Translations under genes and position numbers: made by a program | The notes under the pieces: model-generated | Databases searched by the model: none | The model's input: only the letters and a program-made list of their open reading frames with translations | What the model was told of the DNA's origin: nothing | In this document: positions 26,979-36,511 of the stretch, one piece after another | Numbering within the stretch: the stretch's first letter is position 1 | How the letters are laid out: every line of letters begins with the position of its first letter | Origin: Methylocystis sp. | GTDB lineage: Bacteria; Pseudomonadota; Alphaproteobacteria; Rhizobiales; Beijerinckiaceae | Assembly: GCA_022843405.1 (NCBI GenBank) | Contig: JALHNQ010000012.1 | Location: forward strand, 1 to 64,000 | Length of the DNA: 64,000 nucleotides | Reading direction: 5' to 3'

Positions 26979-28091
26979 ATGCGATGGTCCGTCACGATCG
27001 GCTCCTTTAAGGGAACCGCCGTGCGCATTCACGTCACTTTCCTGCTGCTGTTGGGCTGGATCGGCTTTGCCGCCTACCAGCGCGGCGGCGCCGTCGCGGC
27101 GCGCGACAGCGTTTTATTCATCGTCGCGATTTTCTTCTGCGTCGTGCTGCATGAGTTCGGCCACATATTGACCGCGCGTCGCTATGGAATCGTCTCGCCG
27201 GTGATCACGCTGCTGCCGATCGGCGGCGTCGCCGACATGGATCGGATGCCCGACAAGCCCGGACAGGAGCTGCTGATCGCGCTTGCGGGTCCGGTCGTCA
27301 ATCTCGTAATCGCCGTCGCGCTGATCTTCTTTCTGGGCGCGGTCGACGTCTCCGACGCCATCGAGATCGGCGATCCGTCGGTTAATCTTCTGAAAAGGCT
27401 GGCGGCGGTGAATCTTTTCCTGGCGGCGTTCAACTTGATCCCCGCCTTCCCGATGGACGGCGGCCGCGTGCTGCGCGCCGCCCTGTCGAATTGGTTGGGC
27501 AAGGAGCGCGCGACCCGCATCGCCGCCCAGATCGGTCAGGGCTTTGCGTTTCTGCTCGGTTTCATCGGACTGTTCGGCAATCCGCTGCTGCTGTTCATCG
27601 CGATTTTCGTCTATATCGCGGCCGCCAGCGAAGCCCAGATGACCTCGATGTCGGAAGCCGCGCGCGGTCTGAGGGCCGCCGACGCCATGGAGACCCGCAT
27701 CGCCGTGATCGACCGCGGTTCGACCGTGCGGGAGGCGATCGACATTCTTCTGGCCACGTCGCAGGACGAATTCCCGGTCGTCGACGCCTCGCGCCGTCTG
27801 AGCGGCTTCCTGTCCCGGTCGAACATCATCGAAGCCCTGCGGGATTCCGATCCCGGCGCGCCGATCGCGCCCTTCGTGCGCCGCGAGCCGGTCACCATCG
27901 GCGTCGGCGAGACCATCGACGCCGCCCTGCCTAAGCTCACCGGAGGGGAAACGGTCGGCGTGACCGACGCTGACGGGCGGCTCCTGGGCCTGCTGACCCG
28001 CCAATCGCTGGCCGAGATCATGATGATCAGAGACGTTCGGCCGGACTGGCGCTTCTCGCCGCGCGACGACAGCCCTCGGACAGTTGCCTAA
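26979..28091 (+). CDS. Site-2 protease family (M50) with paired CBS domains
   Basis: 370 residues. Intramembrane metalloprotease: zinc motif HEFGH (58-62) inside a hydrophobic helix, and the third ligand region NLIPAFPMDGGRVLRA (about 152). Six or so helices, then two CBS repeats (about 235-355: STVREAIDILLATSQDEFPVVD and GVGETIDAALPKLTGGETVG) that probably sense adenine nucleotides. This is the SpoIVFB/Rv2625-like group. The substrate is unknown. It lies between ldtR and trpG. Confidence 0.88.
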   Translation: MRWSVTIGSFKGTAVRIHVTFLLLLGWIGFAAYQRGGAVAARDSVLFIVAIFFCVVLHEFGHILTARRYGIVSPVITLLPIGGVADMDRMPDKPGQELLIALAGPVVNLVIAVALIFFLGAVDVSDAIEIGDPSVNLLKRLAAVNLFLAAFNLIPAFPMDGGRVLRAALSNWLGKERATRIAAQIGQGFAFLLGFIGLFGNPLLLFIAIFVYIAAASEAQMTSMSEAARGLRAADAMETRIAVIDRGSTVREAIDILLATSQDEFPVVDASRRLSGFLSRSNIIEALRDSDPGAPIAPFVRREPVTIGVGETIDAALPKLTGGETVGVTDADGRLLGLLTRQSLAEIMMIRDVRPDWRFSPRDDSPRTVA

Positions 28092-28163
28092 GCCCCGCCG
28101 GCGGCCTATTGCACTCTTTAGAACCGCGCCAGCCCCCAGCCAGAAGCGCCGGACCACAGAAAA

Positions 28164-28778
28164 ATGTCCAACGTCACGCTCATCGATAATTACGACAGCT
28201 TTACCTTCAACCTGGTCCATTATTTCGGCCAGTTGGGCGCGAACGTCACAGTGCGCCGAAACGACGCCGTGTCGGTCGCCGAAGTGCTCGCTGGAGGGCC
28301 TGACGCGATCGTGCTGTCGCCCGGCCCCTGCACGCCGCATGAAGCCGGCATTTGCATGGAGCTGATTTCTGCCGCCGCCGAGACCGTGCCGATTTTCGGG
28401 GTTTGCCTTGGCCATCAGTCGATCGGCGAGGTCTTTGGCGGCGACGTCATTCGGGCGCCCCTGCCGATCCACGGCAAGATGGCGACGATCCTGCACCACG
28501 GCGACGCCGTGTTTCGCGGACTCGAGGGGCCGTTTCAGGCGACGCGCTATCACTCGCTGATCGTCAGTCGCGACACCCTGCCCGACTGCCTGCGGATCAC
28601 GGCCGAGACGCCGGACGGCCTGATCATGGCGCTGTCGCATAAGACGCTGCCGACGCATGGCGTCCAGTTCCATCCCGAGAGCATCACCTCTCAGCACGGC
28701 CACAAGATTTTGCAGAATTTCCTCGACCTTGCGCGGGAATGGAACGAGGGCCCGCGGCGGAGCGAGAAGGCGGCGTGA
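28164..28778 (+). CDS. trpG: Anthranilate synthase component II (glutamine amidotransferase)
   Basis: 204 residues. Provides ammonia to TrpE. Class I glutaminase: oxyanion strand LSPGPCTPHEAG, nucleophile in FGVCLGHQSIGEVFGG, and the catalytic His/Glu pair in GVQFHPESI. Starts MSNVTLIDNYDSFTFNLVHY. No pabA-specific difference can be judged by eye, so it may also serve folate synthesis. trpD starts 34 bases after the stop. Confidence 0.95.
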   Translation: MSNVTLIDNYDSFTFNLVHYFGQLGANVTVRRNDAVSVAEVLAGGPDAIVLSPGPCTPHEAGICMELISAAAETVPIFGVCLGHQSIGEVFGGDVIRAPLPIHGKMATILHHGDAVFRGLEGPFQATRYHSLIVSRDTLPDCLRITAETPDGLIMALSHKTLPTHGVQFHPESITSQHGHKILQNFLDLAREWNEGPRRSEKAA

Positions 28779-28812
28779 AGAGGCTGGCGACTCACTACTC
28801 CCTACTCCCCAG

Positions 28813-29832
28813 ATGACCGACTTCAAACCCTATATCGCCGCTCTCGCCTCCGGCGCGCCGCTCGCGCGCGACGAGGCGAAAGCGGCGTTTGCCCTGATTT
28901 TCCGTGGCGAAGCTACGCCGGGACAGCTCGGTGCCTTTCTCATGGGGCTGAGACTGCGCGGTGAGACCATCGACGAAATCATCGGGGCGGCGGAGGCGAT
29001 GCGCGCGGCCATGACGCCGGTCGAAGCGCCACCGGGCGCGATCGACATCGTCGGGACCGGTGGCGACGGCGCCGGCACCTACAATATATCCACCCTCGCC
29101 GCGATCATCGCCGCAGCCGCCGGCGCGATCGTCGCGAAACATGGCGGAAAGGCCGCTTCATCGCTGTCGGGCGCTTCCGACGTGCTCGGCGAACTCGGCG
29201 TCAAAGTCGGAATTTCGCCAGACCTAGCCGCCGCCTCGTTGCGAGAGGCCGGCATCTGCTTCATGGCCGCGACCACGCACCATCCGGCGATGCGCCACGC
29301 CGCGACGGTCAGAAGCGAACTCGGGGTGCGCACGATCTTCAATCTGCTCGGTCCGTTGTGCAACCCGGCGCTGGTCGAACGTCAGACGATCGGAGTCTTT
29401 TCCCGCGACTGGCTCGAACCGCTGGCGCGCGCGCTTCGAGAGCTTGGCGCCAAGCGCGTCTGGCTGCTGCATGGCGGCGACGGACTCGACGAAGCGACGA
29501 CGACCGGGGTGACTTATGTCGTCGCGCTCGAAGACGGCGACATCCGCGCCTTTGACTTTTCGCCGGAAGACGCAGGATTGCCGCGCGCCACGACGCAGGC
29601 GCTCGTCGGCGGCGATGCGGCGCATAACGCCAGAGCGCTGCGCGCCGTCCTCGAAGGCGAGAAGAACGCCTATCGAGACATCGCCGCTCTCAACGCCGGG
29701 GTGGCGCTGGTCGTTTCGGGATGCGCCGCGGATTTACGCGAGGGCGTCGCGCGCGCCGAGGCGGCGCTCGATTCCGGCGCGGCGCGCGATAAGCTCGACG
29801 CGCTGATCGTTTGCTCCAACCGAGACATTTGA
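28813..29832 (+). CDS. trpD: Anthranilate phosphoribosyltransferase
   Basis: 339 residues. Joins anthranilate to PRPP. Signature loops GTGGDGAGTYNIST (PRPP/Mg), KHGGKAASSLSGASDVLGELGV and the anthranilate-binding HHPAMRHAATVRSELGVRT are intact, as is NPA following LLGPLCNP. The ATG at 28813 is chosen; the frame is open upstream within trpG but without family similarity. Confidence 0.96.
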   Translation: MTDFKPYIAALASGAPLARDEAKAAFALIFRGEATPGQLGAFLMGLRLRGETIDEIIGAAEAMRAAMTPVEAPPGAIDIVGTGGDGAGTYNISTLAAIIAAAAGAIVAKHGGKAASSLSGASDVLGELGVKVGISPDLAAASLREAGICFMAATTHHPAMRHAATVRSELGVRTIFNLLGPLCNPALVERQTIGVFSRDWLEPLARALRELGAKRVWLLHGGDGLDEATTTGVTYVVALEDGDIRAFDFSPEDAGLPRATTQALVGGDAAHNARALRAVLEGEKNAYRDIAALNAGVALVVSGCAADLREGVARAEAALDSGAARDKLDALIVCSNRDI

Positions 29833-29949
29833 CCGCTGATCGATCGGGATAGGATTGCGGCCGTTTATCGGCTATTCATAGCAGGCCGGCAGTCGACGGA
29901 ATGAATTCGAGCGAGGCGGTCGCGGCCCGACTTCGCCGCAGGCGAGCAG

Positions 29950-30789
29950 ATGACGGACATCCTACGAAAGATTGAAGCTTACAAACGCACCGAGATTTCC
30001 GAGGCGAAGGTGCGCATGCCGCTAGCGACGCTCGAGCGCAAGGTGCGCGATCACGATCCGCCGCGCGGCTTCGTCCATGCGATCGAGCAAAAGCTCAACG
30101 AACGCCGCATCGCGCTCATCGCCGAAATCAAGAAGGCGAGTCCGTCCAAAGGGATCATTCGGCCGGACTTCGATCCGCCGAAACTGGCGCGCGCCTATCA
30201 GGCCGCCGGCGCCGCCTGTCTTTCGGTGCTGACCGACGCGCCGTCGTTCAAAGGCAGGCTCGAAGACCTCGAAGCCGCGCGAAAGGCGACGCATCTGCCG
30301 GCGCTGCGCAAGGATTTCATGTTCGACCCCTATCAGGTCTATGAGGCGCGCGCCTACGGCGCCGACTGCATTCTCATCATCATGGCCGCCGTCGACGACG
30401 ACGAAGCGCGCGCGCTGAACACCGCCGCGCATGATCTGCGCATCGACGTGCTCGTCGAAGTGCATGACGAGCGGGAGCTTGATCGCGCTTTGGCGCTGGA
30501 AACGCGACTCATCGGAATCAATAATCGCAATCTCCACGACTTTAATGTCACGCTCGACGTGAGCGAAAAGCTCGCCGATAAAGTGCCGCGCGACAAGATC
30601 ATCGTCGCCGAAAGCGGCATCGCGACGCATGACGACTGCCTGCGCCTCGAAAAGTCGCACATATTCACCTTCCTCGTCGGTGAAAGCCTGATGCGTAAGC
30701 ATGACGTCGAAGCGGCTACGCGCGAACTGCTGCATGGCGCTCAGGCCAATCACAAGTCGGGCGCAGCAAAGTCAACGGCAGGGGCGTAA
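29950..30789 (+). CDS. trpC: Indole-3-glycerol phosphate synthase
   Basis: 279 residues. Closes the indole ring. TIM-barrel motifs: [20 protein letters not shown] (catalytic Glu/Lys), [53 protein letters not shown] and [11 protein letters not shown]. It follows trpD after 117 bases; trpG-D-C form one unit. trpF, trpB and trpA are not in the window. Confidence 0.96.
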   Translation: MTDILRKIEAYKRTEISEAKVRMPLATLERKVRDHDPPRGFVHAIEQKLNERRIALIAEIKKASPSKGIIRPDFDPPKLARAYQAAGAACLSVLTDAPSFKGRLEDLEAARKATHLPALRKDFMFDPYQVYEARAYGADCILIIMAAVDDDEARALNTAAHDLRIDVLVEVHDERELDRALALETRLIGINNRNLHDFNVTLDVSEKLADKVPRDKIIVAESGIATHDDCLRLEKSHIFTFLVGESLMRKHDVEAATRELLHGAQANHKSGAAKSTAGA

Positions 30790-30893
30790 GGATGTAGACC
30801 TTTCAGGAGAGTCGAGTTCGCCTGACACCGTCGATACCCATAAGTGAATCAAAAGTGACTCCCGCGCGCCGCCAACGCGAGCGGTGAATTTAG

Positions 30894-31292
30894 TTACCTC
30901 CCTGCCTCAATCTTTTCCCGCGCTGCGCTCGCAAGAAAAGCCGAGCGCGTGAGGCCTCGATTCTTCGCCGCCGCATCGATCGATTCAAGTAGCCCCGCGT
31001 CGAAGGTCAGATTGGCGCGCACGACTCGGCCGGAGTCGAGCAGCAGCGGAATGAGCACAGTCGTCTCTCCCGGCGCGACTTCGCGGGACGCGAGAATTTG
31101 CACAAGCGTTCGCGCCTTATTGATCTTGAACCCGCCGCCCTGCTTGTAGCGCATCACTTCGCGCAGCGCCTCCGTCGCGCTGGCGATTGCCTCTTCCGGC
31201 GTCGCGCCGACGCCGACGCAACCGTCCACGTCCGGAAAACGCACGCCCCAATTCTTACCGGCGCCGTCGATCACCCCAACGAAATGCGTCAT
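30894..31292 (-). CDS. hicB: HicB-type antitoxin
   Basis: 132 residues. N-terminal RNase H-like HicB fold (FVGVIDGAGKNWGVRFPDVDGCVGVGATPEEAIASATEAL) and a C-terminal DNA-binding stretch with LDSGRVVRANLTFDAGLLESIDAAA and TRSAFLASAAREKI, of ribbon-helix-helix type. It neutralises HicA and autoregulates. Start at 31292 lies 2 bases after the hicA stop; an in-frame ATG at 31310 would overlap hicA. The module stands between trpC and moaC, on the opposite strand. Confidence 0.85.
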   Translation of the reverse strand: MTHFVGVIDGAGKNWGVRFPDVDGCVGVGATPEEAIASATEALREVMRYKQGGGFKINKARTLVQILASREVAPGETTVLIPLLLDSGRVVRANLTFDAGLLESIDAAAKNRGLTRSAFLASAAREKIEAGR

Positions 31293-31294
31293 TC

Positions 31295-31495
31295 CTATTG
31301 TTCCATCCATCCGGCGGCCTTGGCGATGGACCGCGCGGTGCCAAGCGTCAATTGTCGATGGCGCGGCACAGTGATCATGACGCCGGGCCGCTTTTCGTTG
31401 ACGAAACGGTCATGGCTTCCACCGCCGATGTTGATCCAGCCGTCCTTTTCCAGTCGCGCGACGATTTTACGGGCATGGGTTTCGACCTTTGCCAT
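31295..31495 (-). CDS. hicA: HicA-type mRNA interferase toxin
   Basis: 66 residues. dsRBD-like fold with the catalytic histidine in GGGSHDRFVNE and the closing beta strand VMITVPRHRQLTLGTARSIAKAAGW. Cleaves mRNA when free of HicB. Typical order toxin then antitoxin. Confidence 0.88.
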   Translation of the reverse strand: MAKVETHARKIVARLEKDGWINIGGGSHDRFVNEKRPGVMITVPRHRQLTLGTARSIAKAAGWMEQ

Positions 31496-31594
31496 AAATC
31501 ACCCCGAGATGCGCATTATAATACGTACAACTGATCGATTATCAATGTGAATCTGACCTTGCCTCGAAACCGCTAAGAGGCCAAAACGCGAGCG

Positions 31595-32074
31595 ATGACC
31601 AAACTCACCCACCTCTCCGCCGCTGGCGAAGCGCATATGGTCGACGTGTCGGCTAAACCCGAGACGTCACGCGTGGCGCGTGCGCGCGGCCAGGTGGCGA
31701 TGGCGCGCGAAACCCTGCGTCTCGCCGTCGACGGCCAGGCCAAGAAAGGCGACGTTTTCGGCGTCGCCCGTATCGCGGGCATTATGGCGGCGAAGAAGAC
31801 GAGCGAACTCATCCCGCTCTGCCATCCTCTGGCCTTGTCGAGCGTCTCGGTCGAGATCACGCCCGATGAGGCGCTGCCGGGTCTGCGCGTGTTTGCCGAA
31901 GCATCGGTCACCGGCAAGACCGGCGTCGAGATGGAGGCGCTCACGGCCGTCTCGGTCGCCTGTCTGACGATCTACGACATGCTGAAGGCCGTCGATCGCT
32001 TCATGCGGATCGAAGGCGTCGAACTCGTCGAAAAGCGCGGCGGCAAGTCCGGCGACTGGCGCCGCGAGCAATAA
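31595..32074 (+). CDS. moaC: Cyclic pyranopterin monophosphate synthase
   Basis: 159 residues. Second step of molybdenum cofactor synthesis (with MoaA). Conserved [66 protein letters not shown] and KRGGKSGDW. moeA follows after two other genes in the same direction. Confidence 0.95.
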   Translation: MTKLTHLSAAGEAHMVDVSAKPETSRVARARGQVAMARETLRLAVDGQAKKGDVFGVARIAGIMAAKKTSELIPLCHPLALSSVSVEITPDEALPGLRVFAEASVTGKTGVEMEALTAVSVACLTIYDMLKAVDRFMRIEGVELVEKRGGKSGDWRREQ

Positions 32075-32143
32075 TTCGACTTGGGCCGCACGGCTCGATA
32101 TCTTAGCAATTCGACACATTTAATGATTGGTGGAGGCGCCGCT

Positions 32144-33094
32144 ATGCGGCATTTGATTTTCGCCATTGCGCTGTTGTTGTTGAGCGCGCCAGCCCTCGCC
32201 GATCGCGCGAGCGAATGCCGTCGTCAGTGCGGCGAGGACGCGGCCTGCTATCGCCGCTGCATGGGCTATTCTTATCATCATTATCGTCGTTCAGGTTCGT
32301 CCTATTCGGGCCCCTCGACTGGAACCGGCGAGCCGCGCGGCTATCGCCGCGGACCATCGGTGAAGGCGCAAAGCCCGGTAGGTCCTTCGGAACCGGTTGG
32401 CGGCGGCCGCCCCGCCGAAAAGCCCTCCATCCTGGGCACGGCCTATGACTTTCTTTACGCGCCGGGCGCCGAAACGGAGGGCTATGGCCTCTATTCCTAT
32501 GTCATCCTGCCTCGACCCGGCGAACGCGCCGTCGCCTTTGTGCGCGAACTTGTGGGCAGCTTTCCCGCAGCCTCGGCCGTGACGGAGTCGAAGCAGCGGA
32601 TCAATATCCTCTACCTACCGACCAAGGCGGGCGGGCGCGGGCAAGCCGCGTTCGCCGCCGATGTCGACACGGCGGCGATCAAAGCCTTTCTCGACAAGAA
32701 CTATGATTTCGCCATGGCGCAGGGCTTGCTGTACCATTTGTGCGACAGACCGGCGCCGGCGGTAGCGCAGCTTTGCGCGAATGATCTTTCCGGCGGTCCC
32801 TATCTTCTCACTTACGCGACCAAGGTCAGCGATCTTTCGCCCCTGCCGCCGCCCTTCCTTTTCGTCGATCTGACCAATGTGCGTCCGCGCGCCTTTCCGC
32901 TGTTCGTCGCCGCATACGCGGCGCAGGTGAAACGGCCAGACTTCTCCGACGGCGAGCGTCTTTCCGACTTCCGTCTCCAGCTCCTCAATGTCATGCTGAC
33001 CGCCGCTGACTGGGTTCAGCCGGTCAGCGCGGCGGTGGCGGACATCGCGCATTTCGCCGAGGCCAAAAAGAAGGGCGGCGAGGCCCCGAAATGA
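32144..33094 (+). CDS. Exported protein of unknown function
   Basis: 316 residues. Signal peptide cleaved after APALA (about 20), then a Cys/Arg/Tyr segment with RQCGEDAACYRRCMGYSYHH, a Gly/Ser/Pro linker, and a folded region from about residue 105 (LGTAYDFLYAPGAETEGYGLYSYVILPR, LYHLCDRPAPAVAQLCANDLSGGPYLLTY). No known domain recognised. ATG at 32144 chosen because GGAGG (32132-32136) precedes it. Its stop overlaps the next gene by ATGA, and moeA follows, so it is part of a moaC-moeA transcription unit. Confidence 0.75.
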   Translation: MRHLIFAIALLLLSAPALADRASECRRQCGEDAACYRRCMGYSYHHYRRSGSSYSGPSTGTGEPRGYRRGPSVKAQSPVGPSEPVGGGRPAEKPSILGTAYDFLYAPGAETEGYGLYSYVILPRPGERAVAFVRELVGSFPAASAVTESKQRINILYLPTKAGGRGQAAFAADVDTAAIKAFLDKNYDFAMAQGLLYHLCDRPAPAVAQLCANDLSGGPYLLTYATKVSDLSPLPPPFLFVDLTNVRPRAFPLFVAAYAAQVKRPDFSDGERLSDFRLQLLNVMLTAADWVQPVSAAVADIAHFAEAKKKGGEAPK

Positions 33095-33276
33095 AATTGT
33101 CGCTTCCCCGAGTCGTCGCCGTTTTTTTGCTCGCGATCGCTCTTGGCGCGGCGTTCACCTTCACATATCCCGGCGTCGACATTGACGCGACGCTTGCGAC
33201 AGTGATCGTGCTAGTCGCGCTCGCGGTCGAAAGCCTCGGCGCTTTCATTTGCCGCCGCGTCGCGAACCGGGGATAA
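33091..33276 (+). CDS. 61-residue two-helix membrane protein
   Basis: Two hydrophobic segments (VVAVFLLAIALGAAFTF and TVIVLVALAVESLGAFI) separated by a short polar turn. Overlaps the preceding exported protein gene by four bases, suggesting a shared role. Not recognised. Confidence 0.65.
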   Translation: MKLSLPRVVAVFLLAIALGAAFTFTYPGVDIDATLATVIVLVALAVESLGAFICRRVANRG

Positions 33277-33284
33277 GATTTCGC

Positions 33285-34487
33285 GTGGATAGGCTTCTTT
33301 CGGTTTCGGACGCTCTCGCGCGCGTGCTTGCTGGCGCTGCGCGCCTTGGCGAAGAATCGGCGCCGCTCGAGCAGGCGCGGGGACGGACGCTGGCCGCCGA
33401 CCTCGTCGCGCGCCGCACTCAGCCGCCGGTCGCCGTCTCGGCCATGGACGGCTTTGCGCTGCGGGCCGCTGATCTTGCCGCAGGCTCGCTGCGCATCGTC
33501 GGTGAAAGCGCCGCGGGCGGCGGCTATGGGGCGGCGCTCAACACGGGCGAAGCCGTGCGCATTTTCACCGGCGCGCCTGTTCCCGCCGGCGCCGACGCAA
33601 TATTGCTGCAAGAAGACGCGCGCCTCACTGAGGGCGCGCTAACCGCGAGCGCCCCGCCCGGCCCTCATATCCGCGCGGCGGGCCTCGACTTTCGCAAGGG
33701 CGCGGTCGCGCTCTCCGCCGGCGCGCGCCTCGGCCCGGCCGAACTCGCGCTCGCCGCGGCGATGAACCATGCCGCGGTTCCGGTCGCCCGCCGCCCGCGC
33801 GTGGCGATCATCGCTTCCGGTGACGAACTCGTGCCGCCGGGCGCCGAACCCGGCCCATCGCAGATCATCTCCTGCAATAATCTGGCGGTCGCCGCGATCG
33901 CCGAAGACGCCGGCGGCGAAGTCGTCGATCTTGGCATTTTCCGCGACGATCTCGCCGAACTCGAACGCGGCATCGGACTTGCTCGCGAGGCGCGCGCCGA
34001 CGTTCTCGTCACGCTCGGCGGCGCGTCGGTCGGCGACCGTGATCTGCTGCGGCCGGCGCTGTCGCGCCAGGGCATGTCGCTCGACTTCTGGAAGATCGCG
34101 ATGCGGCCGGGGAAGCCTCTCATCCACGGGACGCTGGGCGACGCGCGAATCCTTGGTTTGCCTGGCAATCCTGTCGCCGCTTTCGTTTGTGCGCTCATTT
34201 TCCTGGCGCCGCTGCTGCGCGCGCTACAGGGCGATCCCGACGCCGGCGCCGACCGGACAGAACTCGCGCTCGCAGGAAGCGACCTCCCGGCCAATAAGGG
34301 GCGGCGCGACTATATGCGGGCGCGCCTCACCACCGACCAAAACGGAGCGCTCGTCGCCACGCCGCAACCGCTGCAGGATTCGTCGCTGCTCACCGAGTTG
34401 GTCCAATCCCAGGCGCTGCTGATCCGGGAGCCCGGCGCCCCGGCGGCGGCGAAAGGCGACCCCTGCCGCATCCTTCAGTTGCCTTGA
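33285..34487 (+). CDS. moeA: Molybdopterin molybdenumtransferase
   Basis: 400 residues. Inserts molybdenum into MPT-AMP. Domains I-II with VSAMDGFALRAADL and GEAVRIFTGAPVPAGADAILLQED; the MoCF domain with ARRPRVAIIASGDELV, SCNNLAVAAIAEDAG, TLGGASVGDRDLL, RPGKPLIHG and LPGNPVAAFVCALIF; a C-terminal domain IV. The GTG at 33285 is chosen (GGGGATAAG upstream); the frame is open from 33249, within the previous gene. Confidence 0.93.
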   Translation: MDRLLSVSDALARVLAGAARLGEESAPLEQARGRTLAADLVARRTQPPVAVSAMDGFALRAADLAAGSLRIVGESAAGGGYGAALNTGEAVRIFTGAPVPAGADAILLQEDARLTEGALTASAPPGPHIRAAGLDFRKGAVALSAGARLGPAELALAAAMNHAAVPVARRPRVAIIASGDELVPPGAEPGPSQIISCNNLAVAAIAEDAGGEVVDLGIFRDDLAELERGIGLAREARADVLVTLGGASVGDRDLLRPALSRQGMSLDFWKIAMRPGKPLIHGTLGDARILGLPGNPVAAFVCALIFLAPLLRALQGDPDAGADRTELALAGSDLPANKGRRDYMRARLTTDQNGALVATPQPLQDSSLLTELVQSQALLIREPGAPAAAKGDPCRILQLP

Positions 34488-34571
34488 CCAAGCCCGCACG
34501 TTCGTGACTCTGGCGCCGCGACATGGCAAAGGAGACGCGCGCTCGTCGACGCGCCACGAAAGCAGGCCTGC

Positions 34572-35270
34572 ATGTCGATTATCGATTCCGTCCGCAAATC
34601 CCTCGTTCCGATCCATCCGGAAGGCTATGTTTTCATCGCCGGTTTCGCGGTCGCCGCTTTCCTGCTCGACTGGCTGTCGCCGACGCTCGGCTGGATCGGC
34701 TTCATCGCCACGGCCTGGTGCGCCTATTTTTTCCGCGATCCACAGCGCATCACGCCGCTTCGCGACGGGCTCGTCGTCTCGCCGGCCGATGGCGTCGTCA
34801 GCGCGGTCGGCTTCTATCTGCCGCCGGCCGAACTCGGTCTCGGGGCCGAGCCGATGCAGCGCATTTCCGTGTTCATGAGCGTTTTCGACGTGCATGTGAA
34901 TCGCGCCCCGATCACCGGCCGCATCACGAAAATCGCCTATAAGCCGGGCCTGTTCCTCAGCGCCGACCTTGACAAGGCGAGCGAGGATAATGAGCGCAGC
35001 GGCATGGTCATCGACGCGCCATCCGGGCGTTTCGGCGTTGTACAGATCGCAGGCCTCGTGGCGCGCCGCATCGTTGGATTCGTCAAGGAAGGCGAACAGA
35101 TCGGCGTCGGCGACCGTTTTGGCCTCATTCGTTTCGGCTCGCGCGTCGACGTCTACATGCCGTCATCGGCGCGACCCATGGTGGCGGTAGGCTCGCGGGC
35201 GATCGCCGGAGAGACCATTCTCGCCGACATGACCGCCGGCGCCGCCGCGCTCTCCTTCAAGGCGGGTTAG
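34572..35270 (+). CDS. psd: Phosphatidylserine decarboxylase, short form
   Basis: 232 residues, the length of the archaeal/alphaproteobacterial type. Makes phosphatidylethanolamine at the inner membrane. N-terminal hydrophobic helix, then [36 protein letters not shown] (catalytic His) and the self-cleavage site [11 protein letters not shown], where the Gly-Ser bond is cut to give the pyruvoyl subunit. pssA follows after 8 bases. Confidence 0.95.
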   Translation: MSIIDSVRKSLVPIHPEGYVFIAGFAVAAFLLDWLSPTLGWIGFIATAWCAYFFRDPQRITPLRDGLVVSPADGVVSAVGFYLPPAELGLGAEPMQRISVFMSVFDVHVNRAPITGRITKIAYKPGLFLSADLDKASEDNERSGMVIDAPSGRFGVVQIAGLVARRIVGFVKEGEQIGVGDRFGLIRFGSRVDVYMPSSARPMVAVGSRAIAGETILADMTAGAAALSFKAG

Positions 35271-35278
35271 GTAAGGAT

Positions 35279-36127
35279 ATGGCTGATCCGTTCTTCTCCG
35301 GGCATGACGCGCAAGAGGGATCGCTGACGCCCTCGGAACGGCGTCGGCTGCGTTTCCGCAATATTCCGCTGCGCATCGTTCTGCCCAATCTCGTCACGCT
35401 GCTCGCGCTGTCGATGGGGCTGACTGCGATCCGCTATGGAATCGAAGGACGATTCGAAACGGCCGTCACCGCGATTATGGCGGCGGCGGTGCTCGACGGA
35501 TTGGACGGCCGTTTGGCGCGCGCCATCAAAGGCACCTCGCGCTTCGGCGCGGAACTCGACTCGCTTTCGGATTTCGTCGATTTCGGCGTCGCGCCCGGCC
35601 TGCTGCTGTATCTGTGGACTCTGCATGAAATCAAAGGGCTCGGCTGGTTCGCCGTGCTCGTCTTCGCCATCGCCTGCGCGCTGCGTCTGGCGCGCTTCAA
35701 TGTGATGATCGACGATCCGAGCAAGCCCGCCTGGCAAGCCGAATTCTTCGTCGGCATGCCAGCGCCCGCCGGCGCGGTCACGGTGCTATTGCCGCTCTAC
35801 CTGCATTTTTCGGTTTTGGAGCTGCCGGCGTCCAAGGCGATGACGCCCTTCTACATCGTCTATGTGCTGGGCATCGCTTTTCTGATGGCGAGCCGCATTC
35901 CACATTTCTCAGGCAAACGCATCGGCCGCATCCCGCGCGATCTGGTCATTCCCGTGCTGTTCGGCGTCGGCGTGACGGCGCTTCTGCTCGCGATCTATCC
36001 GATGGAGCTGCTTTCCGTGCTGAGCGTCGCCTTCCTCGCCGCCATCCCGCTGAGCGTGCGGCGCTATAACAGACTGGCGAAAGCCGAGGCGGAAAAGGCG
36101 GCGCCGGCGGAGGCGCCGCAAGCGTAG
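35279..36127 (+). CDS. pssA: CDP-diacylglycerol-serine O-phosphatidyltransferase
   Basis: 282 residues, multi-pass membrane enzyme making phosphatidylserine for Psd. The CDP-alcohol phosphatidyltransferase motif is complete: DGLDGRLARAIKGTSRFGAE followed by LDSLSDFVDFG. AAGGA lies just before the ATG. Second gene of the psd-pssA pair. The C-terminus is Ala/Pro/Glu-rich. Confidence 0.95.
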   Translation: MADPFFSGHDAQEGSLTPSERRRLRFRNIPLRIVLPNLVTLLALSMGLTAIRYGIEGRFETAVTAIMAAAVLDGLDGRLARAIKGTSRFGAELDSLSDFVDFGVAPGLLLYLWTLHEIKGLGWFAVLVFAIACALRLARFNVMIDDPSKPAWQAEFFVGMPAPAGAVTVLLPLYLHFSVLELPASKAMTPFYIVYVLGIAFLMASRIPHFSGKRIGRIPRDLVIPVLFGVGVTALLLAIYPMELLSVLSVAFLAAIPLSVRRYNRLAKAEAEKAAPAEAPQA

Positions 36128-36130
36128 CTG

Positions 36131-36511
36131 CTATAGTTTGGTCTTCGCGACGTAGAGGACGCCTGGCAAATTCTTGAAGTGCGCGTCGCAAGTCAGAACA
36201 TCTGCGCCGTGTTCCAGCGATGTGGCGTAGACGATAGCATCTGCTGTGGCCAGACGATGTTTGGAGCATAGTTCTGCAGCCGTGAGCGCGATTTTAGTAT
36301 CTAACGGCGCCACAACACAAAGTTGAGTGAAAGCGATCACCTGGTCCGCCCTTTCCTCATCTGCCTCGCGGCTCATCCATTTAAAGAGCTCGAGCTGAAC
36401 GATCGTAGGAACAAGCCAGTCGTCTCGCGAGGGAATCGAAGACCCCAGCGCCTTTCCGGTGGGCGACGCGATAAGCCATTCAATCCAAGCCGAAGTATCT
36501 ACGAGACGCAT
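36131..36511 (-). CDS. vapC: VapC-type PIN-domain toxin
   Basis: 126 residues. PIN ribonuclease with the acidic metal site: Asp in MRLVDTSAWIEWL, Glu in IVQLELFKWM, Asp in LATADAIVYATS and Asp in LTCDAHFKNLPGV. ATG at 36511 shares its A with the vapB stop (TGATG), so the two are translationally coupled. The gene ends 3 bases from the convergent pssA. Confidence 0.88.
   Translation of the reverse strand: MRLVDTSAWIEWLIASPTGKALGSSIPSRDDWLVPTIVQLELFKWMSREADEERADQVIAFTQLCVVAPLDTKIALTAAELCSKHRLATADAIVYATSLEHGADVLTCDAHFKNLPGVLYVAKTKL

Noticed and set aside
27114-28826. 570-residue minus-strand ORF
   Set aside because: Complete antisense of the site-2 protease and trpG, both certain genes; composition typical of a GC-rich shadow frame.
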